Shown in pieces: positions 9,124-17,056 of a DNA stretch of 37,195 bases. The position numbers and the translations under genes were made by a program. The notes beneath the pieces are model-generated. The model saw only the letters and a list, made by a program, of their open reading frames with translations. It was not told the DNA's origin and searched no databases. Each line of letters starts with the position of its first letter. Within the stretch, counting starts at the first letter, position 1. The DNA comes from Pseudomonadota bacterium (GTDB lineage Bacteria; Desulfobacterota; Binatia; UBA1149), in NCBI GenBank assembly GCA_014382245.1, contig JACNKC010000042.1:1-37195 (forward strand), written 5' to 3'.

Positions 9124-10202
9124 ACAGGCCCTTTGTCAGCGTGGTCGTACCGGCCCGTAACGAATCCCTTTGGATCGAGGGCTGCGTGAGGGGAGTACTC
9201 AAGCAGGATTACCCGGTCGACAGGATGGAACTCATCGTTGTAGACGGTTGCTCTACTGACAACACGCGGGGCCTGCTCGAAGTACTTGCAAGGCAGGACC
9301 CCCGCCTTCGGATTCTCGATAACCCTGCCGGTATCGTGCCCAGCAGTCTCAACCTGGCCATTCGCGAGTCGCGGGGCGACCTCATTGTCCGCGTGGATGT
9401 TCATACCCAGTTGGCGTCTGATTACCTGGATCGGGTGGTCGACGTACTCGAACGCACGGCTGCTGACAACGCGGGTGGGCCCATGGTTTCGCTCGGAGGA
9501 GGAGTGTTTGGCGACGCGGTTGCGCGGGCGATGGCGTCCCGCTTCGGCGTAGGCGCTTCTTTTCATTTTGCCAGTGAGGAGACGGAAACCGATACCGTCT
9601 ACATGGGGGCATGGCCGCGTCGGGTGTTCGAAGAGCATGGCCTTTTTGACGAAGAGTTGGTGAGGAACCAGGACGACGAGTTCAACTATCGCCTGCGCGG
9701 GCAGGGGGGCAGAATCGTACTGTCGCCGGAAATCAAGTCGTGGTACCAGAACAGGCAGACCTGGCGATCGTTGGCCACCCAGTTTTTTCAGTACGGGACC
9801 TGGAAGGTGAGGGTACTCCAGAAACACAGGGCGCAGATGAGCCCGCGCCATTTTGTTCCCCCCCTGTTCGACGCGGCGCTGTTGCTAGGCCTGCTTGTTT
9901 CTCCATTTGTTTCGTTCGCGGGCCCGTTGGTTGGGGCCGGTGTGCTGGCTTACCTGCTGTTTGCGGCAGCGGTTGCCTGCAAAGAAGGAAAAACACCGTC
10001 CGCCAGCGCCGCCGGCATGCTCGCGCTGGCAACGATTCATCATGCCTGGGGGATCGGCTTTTTGTGGGGCCTGCTGAGATTTGCCAACAGGTGGTTTCTG
10101 CCGCCCGCTAAAACCACTAAACTGGAAGCCCGGCGCGCTGACCCGGATATTTCGAGCGTAGTGTCCGGGGATTCCTTGTCGCAGGAGGCGACGAAAAATT
10201 AA
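9120..10202 (+). CDS. ExoA-like GT2 glycosyltransferase with C-terminal membrane segments
   Basis: 360 aa. The GT-A domain is clear: FVSVVVPARNESLWIEGCV at the N-terminus, VVDGCSTDNTRG, VRVDVHTQL as the DxD site, then ARNQDDEFNYRLRGQGG as the acceptor-side ED motif. After residue 245 come hydrophobic segments (ALLLGLLVSPFVSF, GAGVLAYLLFAAAVAC, and a region near GIGFLWGLLRF) that should anchor it in the inner membrane. The layout resembles succinoglycan enzyme ExoA. The predicted role is chain extension of a lipid-linked polysaccharide. It starts inside the preceding stop codon, so it is probably translationally coupled. Confidence 0.87.
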   Translation: MNRPFVSVVVPARNESLWIEGCVRGVLKQDYPVDRMELIVVDGCSTDNTRGLLEVLARQDPRLRILDNPAGIVPSSLNLAIRESRGDLIVRVDVHTQLASDYLDRVVDVLERTAADNAGGPMVSLGGGVFGDAVARAMASRFGVGASFHFASEETETDTVYMGAWPRRVFEEHGLFDEELVRNQDDEFNYRLRGQGGRIVLSPEIKSWYQNRQTWRSLATQFFQYGTWKVRVLQKHRAQMSPRHFVPPLFDAALLLGLLVSPFVSFAGPLVGAGVLAYLLFAAAVACKEGKTPSASAAGMLALATIHHAWGIGFLWGLLRFANRWFLPPAKTTKLEARRADPDISSVVSGDSLSQEATKN

Positions 10203-10206
10203 GAGT

Positions 10207-10971
10207 ATGAGCGAGCTTCCCAGTCTTTCGGTACTCGTACCCGTTTACAACGAAGTCGGCACGATCCGGTCCCTGGTCGAAAAGGTGCGAGCGGTAGAGG
10301 TCGAGACGCAGATAATCCTCGTCGATGACTGTTCCACCGATGGAACCCGTGAACTGCTTGAGAGTATTGCTCTCGAGCAACCTGACCTGGAGGTGCTTTT
10401 TCATCCGGTCAACCGGGGCAAGGGTGCCGCCATACGTACCGCGCTGGCCAAGGCTTCCAATGAAGTGGTCATAGTCCAGGACGCTGACCTGGAGTACGAC
10501 CCGGCCGAGTACCCTGGCTTGCTCAAGCCGATCGCGCAGGGCGTGGCCGACGTGGTCTACGGCTCCCGTTTTCTCGGCGGTCCCCACAGGGTCCTGTTTT
10601 TCTGGCACCAGCTGGGCAACCAGTTCCTTACCTTGATGTCTAACGTTTTTACCAACCTGAACCTCACCGACATGGAGACAGGCTACAAGGCGTTCCGCAG
10701 GGAAGTGATCCAGTCGATGAGGCTGACCAGCAATCGTTTCGGTTTCGAGCCCGAGGTCACAGCGCGGGTTGCGCAAATGCACTGCCGTATCTACGAGCTT
10801 CCAATATCTTACTGGGGGCGTGATTACGGGGACGGAAAGAAGATCACCTGGAAGGACGGCGTGGCTGCGTTCTGGCACATATTCAAGTTCAACGTTCTCG
10901 ACCGCATGCGGCGGCCTCTGGCCCACGAGGTGCTGGCTGCGGCCGAACAGCGCGACAAGGCGGCAGGTTGA
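10207..10971 (+). CDS. DPM1-like GT2 glycosyltransferase (soluble, no C-terminal TM)
   Basis: 254 aa, ATG four bases after the previous stop. The GT-A core reads LSVLVPVYNEVGTI, ILVDDCSTDGTREL, then RGKGAAIRTAL and QDADLEYDPAEYPGLL, the typical DADxEY(D/N)P block of dolichol-phosphate-mannose-synthase-like bacterial enzymes. FGFEPEVTARVAQ and ISYWGRDYGDGKKITWKDG follow, as in that family. It has no membrane segments, unlike the GtrB-type enzyme at 4087. It probably makes a polyprenyl-phosphate sugar or extends a glycan. Confidence 0.88.
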   Translation: MSELPSLSVLVPVYNEVGTIRSLVEKVRAVEVETQIILVDDCSTDGTRELLESIALEQPDLEVLFHPVNRGKGAAIRTALAKASNEVVIVQDADLEYDPAEYPGLLKPIAQGVADVVYGSRFLGGPHRVLFFWHQLGNQFLTLMSNVFTNLNLTDMETGYKAFRREVIQSMRLTSNRFGFEPEVTARVAQMHCRIYELPISYWGRDYGDGKKITWKDGVAAFWHIFKFNVLDRMRRPLAHEVLAAAEQRDKAAG

Positions 10972-10984
10972 AAGCCAGGCCGTC

Positions 10985-11932
10985 ATGATCCTGGTAACGG
11001 GCGGAGCCGGCTTCATCGGTTCGAATATCGTAGAGGCGCTGCTCGCGCGCGGGGACGAGGTGCGGGTGATCGATGATTTTTCGAATGGCTTGCGATCCAA
11101 CATCGAAGATCTAGGCGGCGATGTAGACCTGAGGGAGTGCGACATACGTGACAGCGATGCCGTGGCGCGGGCCATGGTCGGAGTTGACGGTGTATTGCAC
11201 CTCGCTGCCCTTGGTTCGGTTCCGCGTTCGATAGACGACCCCGCGACGAGTCATGCAGTGAACGTCAACGGGACACTGAACGTGTTGATCGCCGCTCGAG
11301 ATGCCGGTGTTCGGCGCCTTGTATATTCCTCTTCATCGTCCGTCTACGGAGCAAATCCTGCTTTGCCCAAGGTTGAAACCCAGCCCACGGCGCCGGGTTC
11401 GCCCTACGCCGCAAGTAAGCTTGCTGCTGAAAACTATACACGGGTTTTCGCAGGTATCTACGGTCTCGAAACGGTCTCGCTTCGCTATTTTAACGTTTTT
11501 GGTCCCCGCCAGCGGCCGGACTCAGCCTACGCGGCCGTGATCCCGGCTTTCATGCATTGCGCCCTGGCCGCAAGCAGTGCATCCATCGATGGCGACGGTG
11601 AACAAACCCGGGATTTTACTTACGTCACCAACGTCGTCCACGCCAACCTGCTTGCTCTCGAAGCCGGAGCCGAGGCCGTGGGTGACGTGTTCAACGTGGC
11701 TTGCGGCAAACGCTACTCGTTGCTCGATATCCTGGCGGCCATCGAAGACGCTTCCGGCAAACAAGTGCAGCGGGTTCATGGCCCCCCTCGACAGGGCGAC
11801 GTGCGCGACTCGCTGGCAGACATAAGCAAGGCAGAAAAGTCGTTGGGTTACTGGCCTGTCGTGAGTTTCGGCGAAGGTATGGGCCTTACCTGGCAAGCAT
11901 TTGCCTTGCGTCACGAAGGCTCTCCAGCCTGA
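10985..11932 (+). CDS. wbpP: WbpP-like UDP-N-acetylglucosamine 4-epimerase (extended SDR)
   Basis: 315 aa from ATG 10985, since MILVTGGAGFIG is the natural SDR start; longer frames run into the previous gene. NAD site GGAGFIG at 6-12, the LHLAALGSVPRSI stretch near 71-83 that marks WbpP-type UDP-GlcNAc 4-epimerases, SSSSSVYG at 115-122, catalytic Tyr141 and Lys145 in YAASK, then RYFNVFGPRQRPDSAYAAVIP. It interconverts UDP-GlcNAc and UDP-GalNAc (or the uronic acids). With the WbpA-type dehydrogenase it would supply UDP-GalNAc(A). It is the last gene of the glycan block, followed by a promoter-like site at 11945. Confidence 0.88.
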   Translation: MILVTGGAGFIGSNIVEALLARGDEVRVIDDFSNGLRSNIEDLGGDVDLRECDIRDSDAVARAMVGVDGVLHLAALGSVPRSIDDPATSHAVNVNGTLNVLIAARDAGVRRLVYSSSSSVYGANPALPKVETQPTAPGSPYAASKLAAENYTRVFAGIYGLETVSLRYFNVFGPRQRPDSAYAAVIPAFMHCALAASSASIDGDGEQTRDFTYVTNVVHANLLALEAGAEAVGDVFNVACGKRYSLLDILAAIEDASGKQVQRVHGPPRQGDVRDSLADISKAEKSLGYWPVVSFGEGMGLTWQAFALRHEGSPA

Positions 11933-11944
11933 AAGCCTGTTTTA

Positions 11945-11973
11945 TTGACAACCGTTCGCGGGCTGCGTACGCT
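11945..11973 (+). promoter_or_regulatory. Sigma70-like promoter ahead of the small membrane protein and ferredoxin
   Basis: TTGACA (11945-11950), a 17-base spacer, then TACGCT (11968-11973). This is a perfect -35 and an acceptable -10, 13 bases after the epimerase stop, with the next Shine-Dalgarno about 33 bases downstream of the -10. It suggests that the ferredoxin pair is transcribed on its own. Confidence 0.55.
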
Positions 11974-12019
11974 GGCAATCCGGGCGTCTTTTAAAGGGGG
12001 TGCCCAGGGAGGTTTCGCT

Positions 12020-12232
12020 TTGTTTTTATTGTCCGCAGCAGCTTCGCCGCACCAGATGACCGCTTGGGGTCAGTTCGTGGAAATTATTTCCAAGCCCGAC
12101 AATATGCCAGTAGCGGGAGCGCTGCTGCTGGTCGCGTTTTTCACCTGGGTGGGAATGAGGCAGGCTCTGCGCAACGACAAGCTCATCCGGGAAGGCCGTG
12201 AAGACGAAATTCTTGTGGAGATGCAGAAGTAA
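12020..12232 (+). CDS. Small single-TM protein of unknown function, upstream of a ferredoxin
   Basis: 70 aa. I set the start at TTG 12020 because AGGGAGG (12006-12012) lies seven bases before it; the upstream TTG at 11945 coincides with a promoter -35 box. The N-terminus is mildly hydrophobic, residues 30-46 (PVAGALLLVAFFTWVGM) form one transmembrane helix, and the C-terminal 24 residues are charged (NDKLIREGREDEILVEMQK). I recognise no family. The size and charged tail resemble small accessory subunits of membrane electron-transfer complexes, but this is only an analogy. The four-cluster ferredoxin begins 21 bases downstream and is probably in the same transcript, so it may act as a membrane anchor or docking partner. 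Confidence 0.6.
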   Translation: MFLLSAAASPHQMTAWGQFVEIISKPDNMPVAGALLLVAFFTWVGMRQALRNDKLIREGREDEILVEMQK

Positions 12233-12253
12233 TTCTGTCCTCGAATTAGAGAC

Positions 12254-12742
12254 ATGCCGTTTCGAATAATCGCAGAGAACTGCACGGGTTGTACCGCCTG
12301 TGAGCAGCGTTGCCCTACCCAGGCCATAAGTGGTCGGAAGGGCGAAGCTTTTATCATCGAAGCCGCCAGCTGCATTGACTGCGGCGCCTGCGGTGTGATC
12401 TGCCCCGACGACTCGATTCTGGACACCTTCGGTCAGATGACCTCGGTGCTCAAGAAGGTCGAACGGCCCATTGCCGTGATCAACCCCGACAGCTGCAATG
12501 GCTGCGGAGTCTGTATCGACGTCTGTCCGTTCGACGCGTTGTACCCCGCGCCGGGGAACACAGGTCCGGTCTACCTGGGGCTGGTCGAGGTGGATGAGAA
12601 AAAATGCGTCGGCTGCAAACTCTGCGAAGAAGTCTGCGGTTGGGAGGGCGTTTACATCATGACCGGCGCTGAGAAGGTCGACTATCTCGAAGAACTCGGC
12701 TTCGGCGAAAGTGAAGCTGGCGACTCCGAAAGGGCAGCCTGA
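12254..12742 (+). CDS. Four-cluster (4 x [4Fe-4S]) ferredoxin-type protein
   Basis: 162 aa. Four complete CxxCxxCxxxC motifs are present: Cys10/13/16/20, Cys40/43/46/50, Cys81/84/87/91 and Cys118/121/124/128, the first three followed by Pro. This looks like two bacterial two-cluster ferredoxin units joined by a 30-residue linker (51-80). No signal peptide or TM, so it should be cytoplasmic. The role is electron transfer. The acidic tail (ESEAGDSERAA) and the small membrane protein just upstream suggest that it docks onto a membrane or a larger oxidoreductase, but no partner enzyme is encoded nearby. The Shine-Dalgarno is weak, so it may be coupled to the upstream gene. Confidence 0.9.
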   Translation: MPFRIIAENCTGCTACEQRCPTQAISGRKGEAFIIEAASCIDCGACGVICPDDSILDTFGQMTSVLKKVERPIAVINPDSCNGCGVCIDVCPFDALYPAPGNTGPVYLGLVEVDEKKCVGCKLCEEVCGWEGVYIMTGAEKVDYLEELGFGESEAGDSERAA

Positions 12743-12753
12743 TTACAGGTCCG

Positions 12754-12793
12754 CCACCCGCGACATCTCCCGCTCATTGAGAGTGCGGGGTGG
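12754..12793. terminator. Hairpin between convergent ferredoxin and hisG genes
   Basis: CCACCCGC (12754-12761) pairs with GCGGGGTGG (12785-12793) with one bulged G, and TCTC/GAGA pair inside. There is no T run on either strand, so it is a possible bidirectional or Rho-assisted stop rather than a classic intrinsic terminator. Confidence 0.35.
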
Positions 12794-12828
12794 TGAGCGT
12801 GAGCCCCAGTAGTTCATATCCCTGTAGC

Positions 12829-13701
12829 TCAGATGAGCTTGTTCAACGGGTACTCGACTATGCCCACGGCCCCCGCCTTTAGCAGCAGCGGTACGAGGTC
12901 GCGCACGGCTTTCTCCGAGATTATCGTCTCGACCGATACCCAATCGCCTTCGAGCAGATCGGCGACTGTCGGGGCGGTTACACTGGGAAGCGCGCTGGTG
13001 ACCGCTTGGAGCTGGGCCCGTGGGACGTTCATCTTGAGACCGACCACTCCCTCGGCCGCCAGGGCGGCCTTGAGCAGGGTTGAGATCTGTTCGATCTTGG
13101 CGCTGCGGACCGGGTCGGCCATGGCTTCGCGGTTGGCTATCAGCTGGGGGTTGGATTCCATCAGGTCGGCTATAATTTCGAGCCCGTTTGCCCGCAGGGT
13201 GCTCCCGGTTTCAGTGACCTCGACTATGGCATCGCACAAGCCTTGGCTGATCTTGGCCTCGGTGGCTCCCCAGGAGAACTCCACGTCTACCTTGACGCCT
13301 TTGTCGGCAAAATATCGGGCCGTAAACCCGGTCAGTTCCGTCGCGATGCGTTTTCCTTCGAGGTCTTCGGGCGACTTTATCGCAGACCCCGCCGGCACCG
13401 CCAGCACCCAGCGGGTGGGACGGAAGGAGGCCTTGGAGTACACGAGATCGCAAACCGCCTCGACGTCAGAGTGATTTTCTTCGGTCCAGTCTTTGCCGGT
13501 AATACCGCAGTCGAGAGCTCCCAATTCAACGTAACGTGACATCTCCTGGGCTCGCACAAGCGAACAGGTGATGTCGGGGTCGTCTATGTAGGGGAAATAA
13601 CTGCGCGAGGATTTTGTGATTCTCCAGCCAGACTTGCGCAGCAGCTCTATAGTTGAATCTTCGAGGCTGCCCTTGGGCACACCGAATTTGAGAACGCTCA
13701 C
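12829..13701 (-). CDS. hisG: ATP phosphoribosyltransferase, long form
   Basis: 290 aa, GTG start whose last bases form a GTGA overlap with the hisI stop. HisG catalyses the first step of histidine synthesis (ATP + PRPP to PR-ATP). Seen here: [18 protein letters not shown] at the N-terminus, [16 protein letters not shown], and [21 protein letters not shown] as the PRPP-binding region, in family order. The length and the C-terminal domain ending [15 protein letters not shown] indicate the long, histidine-inhibited form that does not need HisZ. It is translationally coupled to hisI. The other his genes are not in the window. Confidence 0.95.
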   Translation of the reverse strand: MSVLKFGVPKGSLEDSTIELLRKSGWRITKSSRSYFPYIDDPDITCSLVRAQEMSRYVELGALDCGITGKDWTEENHSDVEAVCDLVYSKASFRPTRWVLAVPAGSAIKSPEDLEGKRIATELTGFTARYFADKGVKVDVEFSWGATEAKISQGLCDAIVEVTETGSTLRANGLEIIADLMESNPQLIANREAMADPVRSAKIEQISTLLKAALAAEGVVGLKMNVPRAQLQAVTSALPSVTAPTVADLLEGDWVSVETIISEKAVRDLVPLLLKAGAVGIVEYPLNKLI

Positions 13702-14075
13702 TTGCTGTACACCTCGGCCGGGTCAAATATCCTTTCGCCCTGTACCTGTAGCTGGTCGGCTACCACTCGCCTGAAGAAACAGGACCGGTAGCCTTCGTGG
13801 CACGCGGCTCCTCCTACCTGCTCAACCTGCAGCAATATCGTGTCGGAGTCGCAGTCGACGAAAACGTCTTTAACCAGCTGGGTATTGCCGCTTGATTGCC
13901 CCTTGATCCACAACTCGCTGCGTGAGCGGCTCCAGAAAGTGGCGGTGCCGGTTTCAAGCGTGTGTTTCCACGACTGCTCGTTCATGTAGGCCACCATAAG
14001 GACGGTACCGTCCGCGTGGTCCTGGACTATGACGGGAACGAGCCCGTCCCCCTTGGCAAAATCGATATCTATCAT
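13698..14075 (-). CDS. hisI: Phosphoribosyl-AMP cyclohydrolase
   Basis: 125 aa, ATG start. It opens the purine ring of PR-AMP in the third step of histidine synthesis. Family motifs are intact: [28 protein letters not shown] followed by [17 protein letters not shown] (Mg-binding Asp residues) and [12 protein letters not shown] (Zn ligands). It is monofunctional: there is no fused HisE pyrophosphohydrolase domain and no hisE nearby. It leads the two-gene hisI-hisG operon, transcribed away from lpxD. Confidence 0.95.
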   Translation of the reverse strand: MIDIDFAKGDGLVPVIVQDHADGTVLMVAYMNEQSWKHTLETGTATFWSRSRSELWIKGQSSGNTQLVKDVFVDCDSDTILLQVEQVGGAACHEGYRSCFFRRVVADQLQVQGERIFDPAEVYSK

Positions 14076-14158
14076 GACTTGCTCACGAAGGGGCGTGCCG
14101 CCATTCGCGCGTCGCGGATGTTTGCAGGGGGTATCGAGAAACGCAATCCCTTGTTCTG

Positions 14159-14170
14159 CTGTCGCGACAG
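14159..14170. promoter_or_regulatory. Perfect 12-base palindrome in the hisI/lpxD divergent spacer
   Basis: CTGTCGCGACAG is self-complementary over its full length. It sits in the 110-base spacer between divergent hisI and lpxD and abuts the AGGGG Shine-Dalgarno of lpxD (14169-14173), so a bound protein could affect transcription or the RNA could fold near the ribosome site. The factor is unknown. Confidence 0.35.
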
Positions 14171-14185
14171 GGGTAAACGACCAAT

Positions 14186-15211
14186 ATGCGGCTTGATGAA
14201 CTTGCAGAAAAGCTTGGGGCTGAGCTCGAAGGAGATCCGGCGATAGAAATAACGGGTGTAGCCCCGGTTGAGACTGCCGGACCGACAGATCTCGCTTTCG
14301 TCTCCAGCCTGAAGTACCGGCGGATGCTTCGGTCGTCTTCTGCCGGCGCTGTGCTGGTAGACCGCTCGGTGGAGTTAGAGGGGCTGCAGTTACTCAGGTG
14401 CGACAATCCCCAGATGGTATTCGCGGCAGCAATTGGCCTGTTTGACGATCGGCCGGAGCCTGTCGAGGGCATACATGCCTCAGCCGTGGTTGCCGACACC
14501 GCCCGCCTGGGTAAGGGGGCATACGTTGGCCCGTTTGCGGTTCTGGGAGAAAATGTCGTGCTCGGTCCGGGGGCGCGTATCCATCCACACGTTGTTATCT
14601 ATCCCGAGGTTAAGGCGGGGCGTAATTTCACGGCCCACGCGGGAGTGGTCGTCCGCGAGCGTGTACTGCTGGGTGACGATGTCACCCTTCAGCCAGGAGT
14701 GGTGCTGGGCGGCGACGGCTTCGGCTTTCTGCCCACCGGGGAGGGCGTGGCTCTCAGAGTTCCCCAGTCCGGCACGGTACAGATCGGCGACAGCGTTGAC
14801 CTGGGAGCCAACACCACGGTAGACAGGGCCGCTGTAGGAGTTACCACGCTTGGAGACGGCGTCAAGCTGGATAACCTGGTAATGATCGCGCACGGCTGCG
14901 ACCTGGGCGATCACACCATACTGGCGGCTCAGACCGGTGTAGCCGGGAGCACCAGGCTGGGGGCCGGGGTAATGACCGGTGGGCAATGCGGGTTCGGTGG
15001 ACACCTCGAAATCGGCGCCGGCGTGCAGTGCGCAGGGCAGACCGGCGTGCTGGGGGATGTGAAAAGTGGCGAGATAGTTGCCGGAACGCCCGCTGTAAAC
15101 ATTGGCCTGTGGCGGCGCTGTTCGGTGTTGCTCAAACGCTTACCCGAGCTGTTTAAACGGGTAGCCAGGCTCGAAAAAGCGCTGGATACGGGGTCCGATG
15201 AGATCAATTGA
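14186..15211 (+). CDS. lpxD: UDP-3-O-acylglucosamine N-acyltransferase
   Basis: 341 aa, the usual length for LpxD. It adds the second (N-linked) acyl chain to UDP-3-O-acyl-glucosamine in lipid A synthesis, using acyl-ACP. An N-terminal uridine-binding domain (about 1-100, with [15 protein letters not shown]) is followed by a left-handed beta-helix of hexapeptide repeats (about 105-310), with [10 protein letters not shown] and the catalytic-His segment [13 protein letters not shown] short helical C-terminus ([18 protein letters not shown]) closes it. The start ATG has AGGGG 12 bases ahead. The other lpx genes are not in the window, but acpP lies 1.6 kb downstream. Confidence 0.95.
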   Translation: MRLDELAEKLGAELEGDPAIEITGVAPVETAGPTDLAFVSSLKYRRMLRSSSAGAVLVDRSVELEGLQLLRCDNPQMVFAAAIGLFDDRPEPVEGIHASAVVADTARLGKGAYVGPFAVLGENVVLGPGARIHPHVVIYPEVKAGRNFTAHAGVVVRERVLLGDDVTLQPGVVLGGDGFGFLPTGEGVALRVPQSGTVQIGDSVDLGANTTVDRAAVGVTTLGDGVKLDNLVMIAHGCDLGDHTILAAQTGVAGSTRLGAGVMTGGQCGFGGHLEIGAGVQCAGQTGVLGDVKSGEIVAGTPAVNIGLWRRCSVLLKRLPELFKRVARLEKALDTGSDEIN

Positions 15212-15215
15212 TTCG

Positions 15216-15244
15216 TTGCCTTCCCCCGTAACCCGGTGTACACT
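15216..15244 (+). promoter_or_regulatory. Sigma70-like promoter ahead of yceD-rpmF
   Basis: TTGCCT (15216-15221), a 17-base spacer, then TACACT (15239-15244), immediately after the lpxD stop and about 55 bases before the yceD start. It implies that the yceD-rpmF run has its own transcription start near 15251. Confidence 0.5.
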
Positions 15245-15261
15245 GCGCGGCTGTCGAGGCG

Positions 15262-15288
15262 TTACCGGTGCGGTAAGCACCTGGTTTT
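15262..15288 (+). promoter_or_regulatory. Two mutually exclusive leader hairpins, attenuator-like
   Basis: TTACCG-GTG-CGGTAA (15262-15276) and GGTGC-GGTAA-GCACC (15267-15281) share bases, so only one can form. The second is followed by TGG and TTTT (15285-15288), like a weak intrinsic terminator. Both lie in the predicted leader of yceD-rpmF, 11 bases before the ATG. This could attenuate L32 expression; it is an inference from base pairing only. Confidence 0.35.
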
Positions 15289-15298
15289 GTAGGCGAGA

Positions 15299-15763
15299 AT
15301 GGAAGTCCGCATAGCAGACCTTGGGTCGGTTCCCAGGCGGGTAGAGTTTTCTGAACCCGTAGCAGGCATGAACCGGCAGCTCGCGCTCAGTCCCGGGTGC
15401 ACGGGCCAGCATTTTGACGAGGCGCTCAAGGTAGCTGCCGAGTTGCAGCTGTGCGGCGACGATGTGGTCGTAACAGGGCGACTGGAGGGCGGCGTGACGG
15501 GTGATTGCCCGCGCTGTCTCGACGAGTTTTTCAGGGGTATCAAGCGGGATTTTCGCTTGGTCGTTGAACGGTTTGACAGGGGAGCAGACGCTGAAAGCAG
15601 TGCGGCCCCGAGCCACGATGGTGACAGGCTCGACCTGTCACCACTGGTAGTTGAAGAACTGTTGCTGGGAGTCGATGATACGACACCCTGCAGTGATGAT
15701 TGCAGGGGCCTGTGTTCCGGCTGTGGGGCCAACCTCAACCGAGCCCCCTGCACTTGTGATTGA
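15299..15763 (+). CDS. yceD: YceD-family (DUF177) protein
   Basis: 154 aa. DUF177/YceD proteins are nearly always encoded just before rpmF, as here, and have been linked to 23S rRNA/50S maturation. The metal-type cysteine pattern is complete: CPRC at 70-73, then Cys131, Cys135, Cys139, Cys142, Cys151 and Cys153 in the C-terminal block [17 protein letters not shown], a probable zinc site. It is cytoplasmic, with rpmF 50 bases downstream. The start ATG follows a weak AGGCGAG Shine-Dalgarno. Confidence 0.9.
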   Translation: MEVRIADLGSVPRRVEFSEPVAGMNRQLALSPGCTGQHFDEALKVAAELQLCGDDVVVTGRLEGGVTGDCPRCLDEFFRGIKRDFRLVVERFDRGADAESSAAPSHDGDRLDLSPLVVEELLLGVDDTTPCSDDCRGLCSGCGANLNRAPCTCD

Positions 15764-15813
15764 TCGTTGGTAGAGCGAGTTTACCGAACTTAGATAGAGA
15801 GGAAGATACCGAG

Positions 15814-15993
15814 ATGGCTGTACCAAAGAGAAGAACTTCGAAGTCCAAGAGAGATTCGCGTCGCGCCCACGATGCGCTTTCCACTCCGCCCATGGCGGAT
15901 TGTCCGAATTGCGGTGAAAAAAGAGCTCCGCACCGTGCCTGCGCCGCGTGTGGCCACTACAAGGGCCGCGCCGTAGTCGGCAGCCAGGAGTAG
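15814..15993 (+). CDS. rpmF: 50S ribosomal protein L32
   Basis: 59 aa, ATG 15814 behind AGAGAGGA. It has the L32 start [19 protein letters not shown] and a zinc-ribbon with Cys30, Cys33, Cys43 and Cys46 (the C+ form of the protein). It is usually followed by plsX-fabH-fabD; here fabG follows directly. The last codons (CAG GAG TAG) also supply the AGGAG that could serve as Shine-Dalgarno for fabG. Confidence 0.97.
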   Translation: MAVPKRRTSKSKRDSRRAHDALSTPPMADCPNCGEKRAPHRACAACGHYKGRAVVGSQE

Positions 15994-16027
15994 TCTGCTG
16001 GATCCGGCTGCTCGTTTTGCGGGGCGG

Positions 16028-16735
16028 TTGGCGTTGGTCACCGGCGGCACCCGTGGCATAGGAGCAGCCGTTACTCGGTCCCTGCTCGAGGGAGGCGCCC
16101 GGGTAGTCGGGGTCTACAGGACCGACGATGCAGCCGCCGAGGAGTTTGTATCTTCACTCGGCGACCTGGCAAAGGCCTTTGAATCCCGGAAACTAGACCT
16201 CGCCGAATCCGGGGAGGTTGCTGGACTGTCGGACCTCGGGGCCGAACTGGTCGTAAATTGTGCGGGTCGTTCGCGTGATGGCTTACTCCTGAGGTCGAAG
16301 GGCGATTTCGTATCCGGGGTCCTGGCCAACAACCTGGAGTCTTCCATTTCGGTGTGTCGTGTCCTGTTGCCGGCTATGCTCAAGGCCCGTTTTGGCAGGA
16401 TCGTCAACGTGAGTTCGGTGGTGGCTTCAACCGGCAATGCCGGCCAGACCGCTTACGCTGCCGCGAAGGCCGGAGTCGAGGGTTTCACGAGGGCGCTCGC
16501 GCGCGAAGTGGGGGCCAAGGGCATCACCGTAAACTGCGTGGCGCCGGGTTTCATAGAGACCGCTATGACCTCGGCAACTGATGAACAACGGCTGCAGTCC
16601 GTGCTCGATTCCACCGCCGTGGGTCGCGCCGGTACGGCCGCCGAAGTTGCCCACGCGATAAGCTTTTTGTGCGAAACAGGGGCCTCTTACGTCACCGGTG
16701 CGGTGTTGCATGTCAACGGTGGCTTGTATATGTAA
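16028..16735 (+). CDS. fabG: 3-oxoacyl-[acyl-carrier-protein] reductase, start codon unusual
   Basis: FabG reduces 3-oxoacyl-ACP with NADPH in fatty acid elongation. From TTG 16028 it is 235 aa, about ten residues shorter than usual, and begins [12 protein letters not shown], cutting into the first beta strand. Nucleotide motif residues 5-12, NCAG at 77-80, and the Ser130, Tyr143, Lys147 triad are intact, with [13 protein letters not shown] and the C-terminal [11 protein letters not shown]. No ATG or GTG exists in frame between the TTG and the preceding rpmF stop region. A CTG at 15998 lies seven bases after AGGAG (15986-15990) and would restore a normal N-terminus ([17 protein letters not shown]). 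I give the TTG coordinates but think the CTG is quite possible. acpP follows. Confidence 0.9.
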   Translation: MALVTGGTRGIGAAVTRSLLEGGARVVGVYRTDDAAAEEFVSSLGDLAKAFESRKLDLAESGEVAGLSDLGAELVVNCAGRSRDGLLLRSKGDFVSGVLANNLESSISVCRVLLPAMLKARFGRIVNVSSVVASTGNAGQTAYAAAKAGVEGFTRALAREVGAKGITVNCVAPGFIETAMTSATDEQRLQSVLDSTAVGRAGTAAEVAHAISFLCETGASYVTGAVLHVNGGLYM

Positions 16736-16745
16736 CCGGCGTTCC

Positions 16746-16760
16746 CGCGACGCTGTCGCG
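16746..16760 (+). repeat. Perfect hairpin in the fabG-acpP spacer
   Basis: CGCGAC-GCT-GTCGCG is a 6-bp perfect stem with a 3-base loop, followed by GAGGCG (16760-16765) able to pair with CGCCTC (16781-16786). There is no T run. It may stabilise or separately process the acpP message, which needs high expression. The core GTCGCG also occurs in the palindrome at 14159. Confidence 0.35.
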
Positions 16761-16806
16761 AGGCGGCGACCGCGGGGCTGCGCCTCGATCGGAGGGAGAT
16801 AGAAGT

Positions 16807-17043
16807 ATGGGGTCTGTAAACGAAAAGGTGCTCAAGATTATCTGCGAACACCTGACGGTTGACCCGTCACAGGTGTCCCTCGACTCTTCTTTCCTGGATG
16901 ACCTGGGGGCCGATTCCCTTGATATCGTTCAGCTGATAATGGGCCTGGAAGAAGAGTACCAGGTCGAAATATCTGACGAAGACGCAGAAAAAATACGCAC
17001 GGTCCAGGACGTCATCGACTATGTCCAGGCCGGACAGAAGTAA
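16807..17043 (+). CDS. acpP: Acyl carrier protein
   Basis: 78 aa, ATG 16807 behind a strong GGAGGGAG. Ser37 in [12 protein letters not shown] is the phosphopantetheine attachment site. The acidic helix II/III ([17 protein letters not shown]) is typical of the fatty-acid ACP that serves FabG and LpxD, both encoded nearby. The usual next gene, fabF, is absent; rpiB follows after 13 bases. Confidence 0.97.
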   Translation: MGSVNEKVLKIICEHLTVDPSQVSLDSSFLDDLGADSLDIVQLIMGLEEEYQVEISDEDAEKIRTVQDVIDYVQAGQK

Positions 17044-17056
17044 GGAGTGATCGGCG

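Noticed and set aside
10117-11175. Long minus-strand open frame opposite the GT2 and epimerase genes
   Set aside because: It spans two conserved plus-strand genes and their junction, a sign of a composition-driven shadow frame.
12820-12860. tRNA-like stretch (CTGTAGCTCAGATG) near the end of hisG
   Set aside because: It resembles a D-arm by chance; no acceptor stem, anticodon arm or T-arm follows, and the bases encode the conserved HisG C-terminus.
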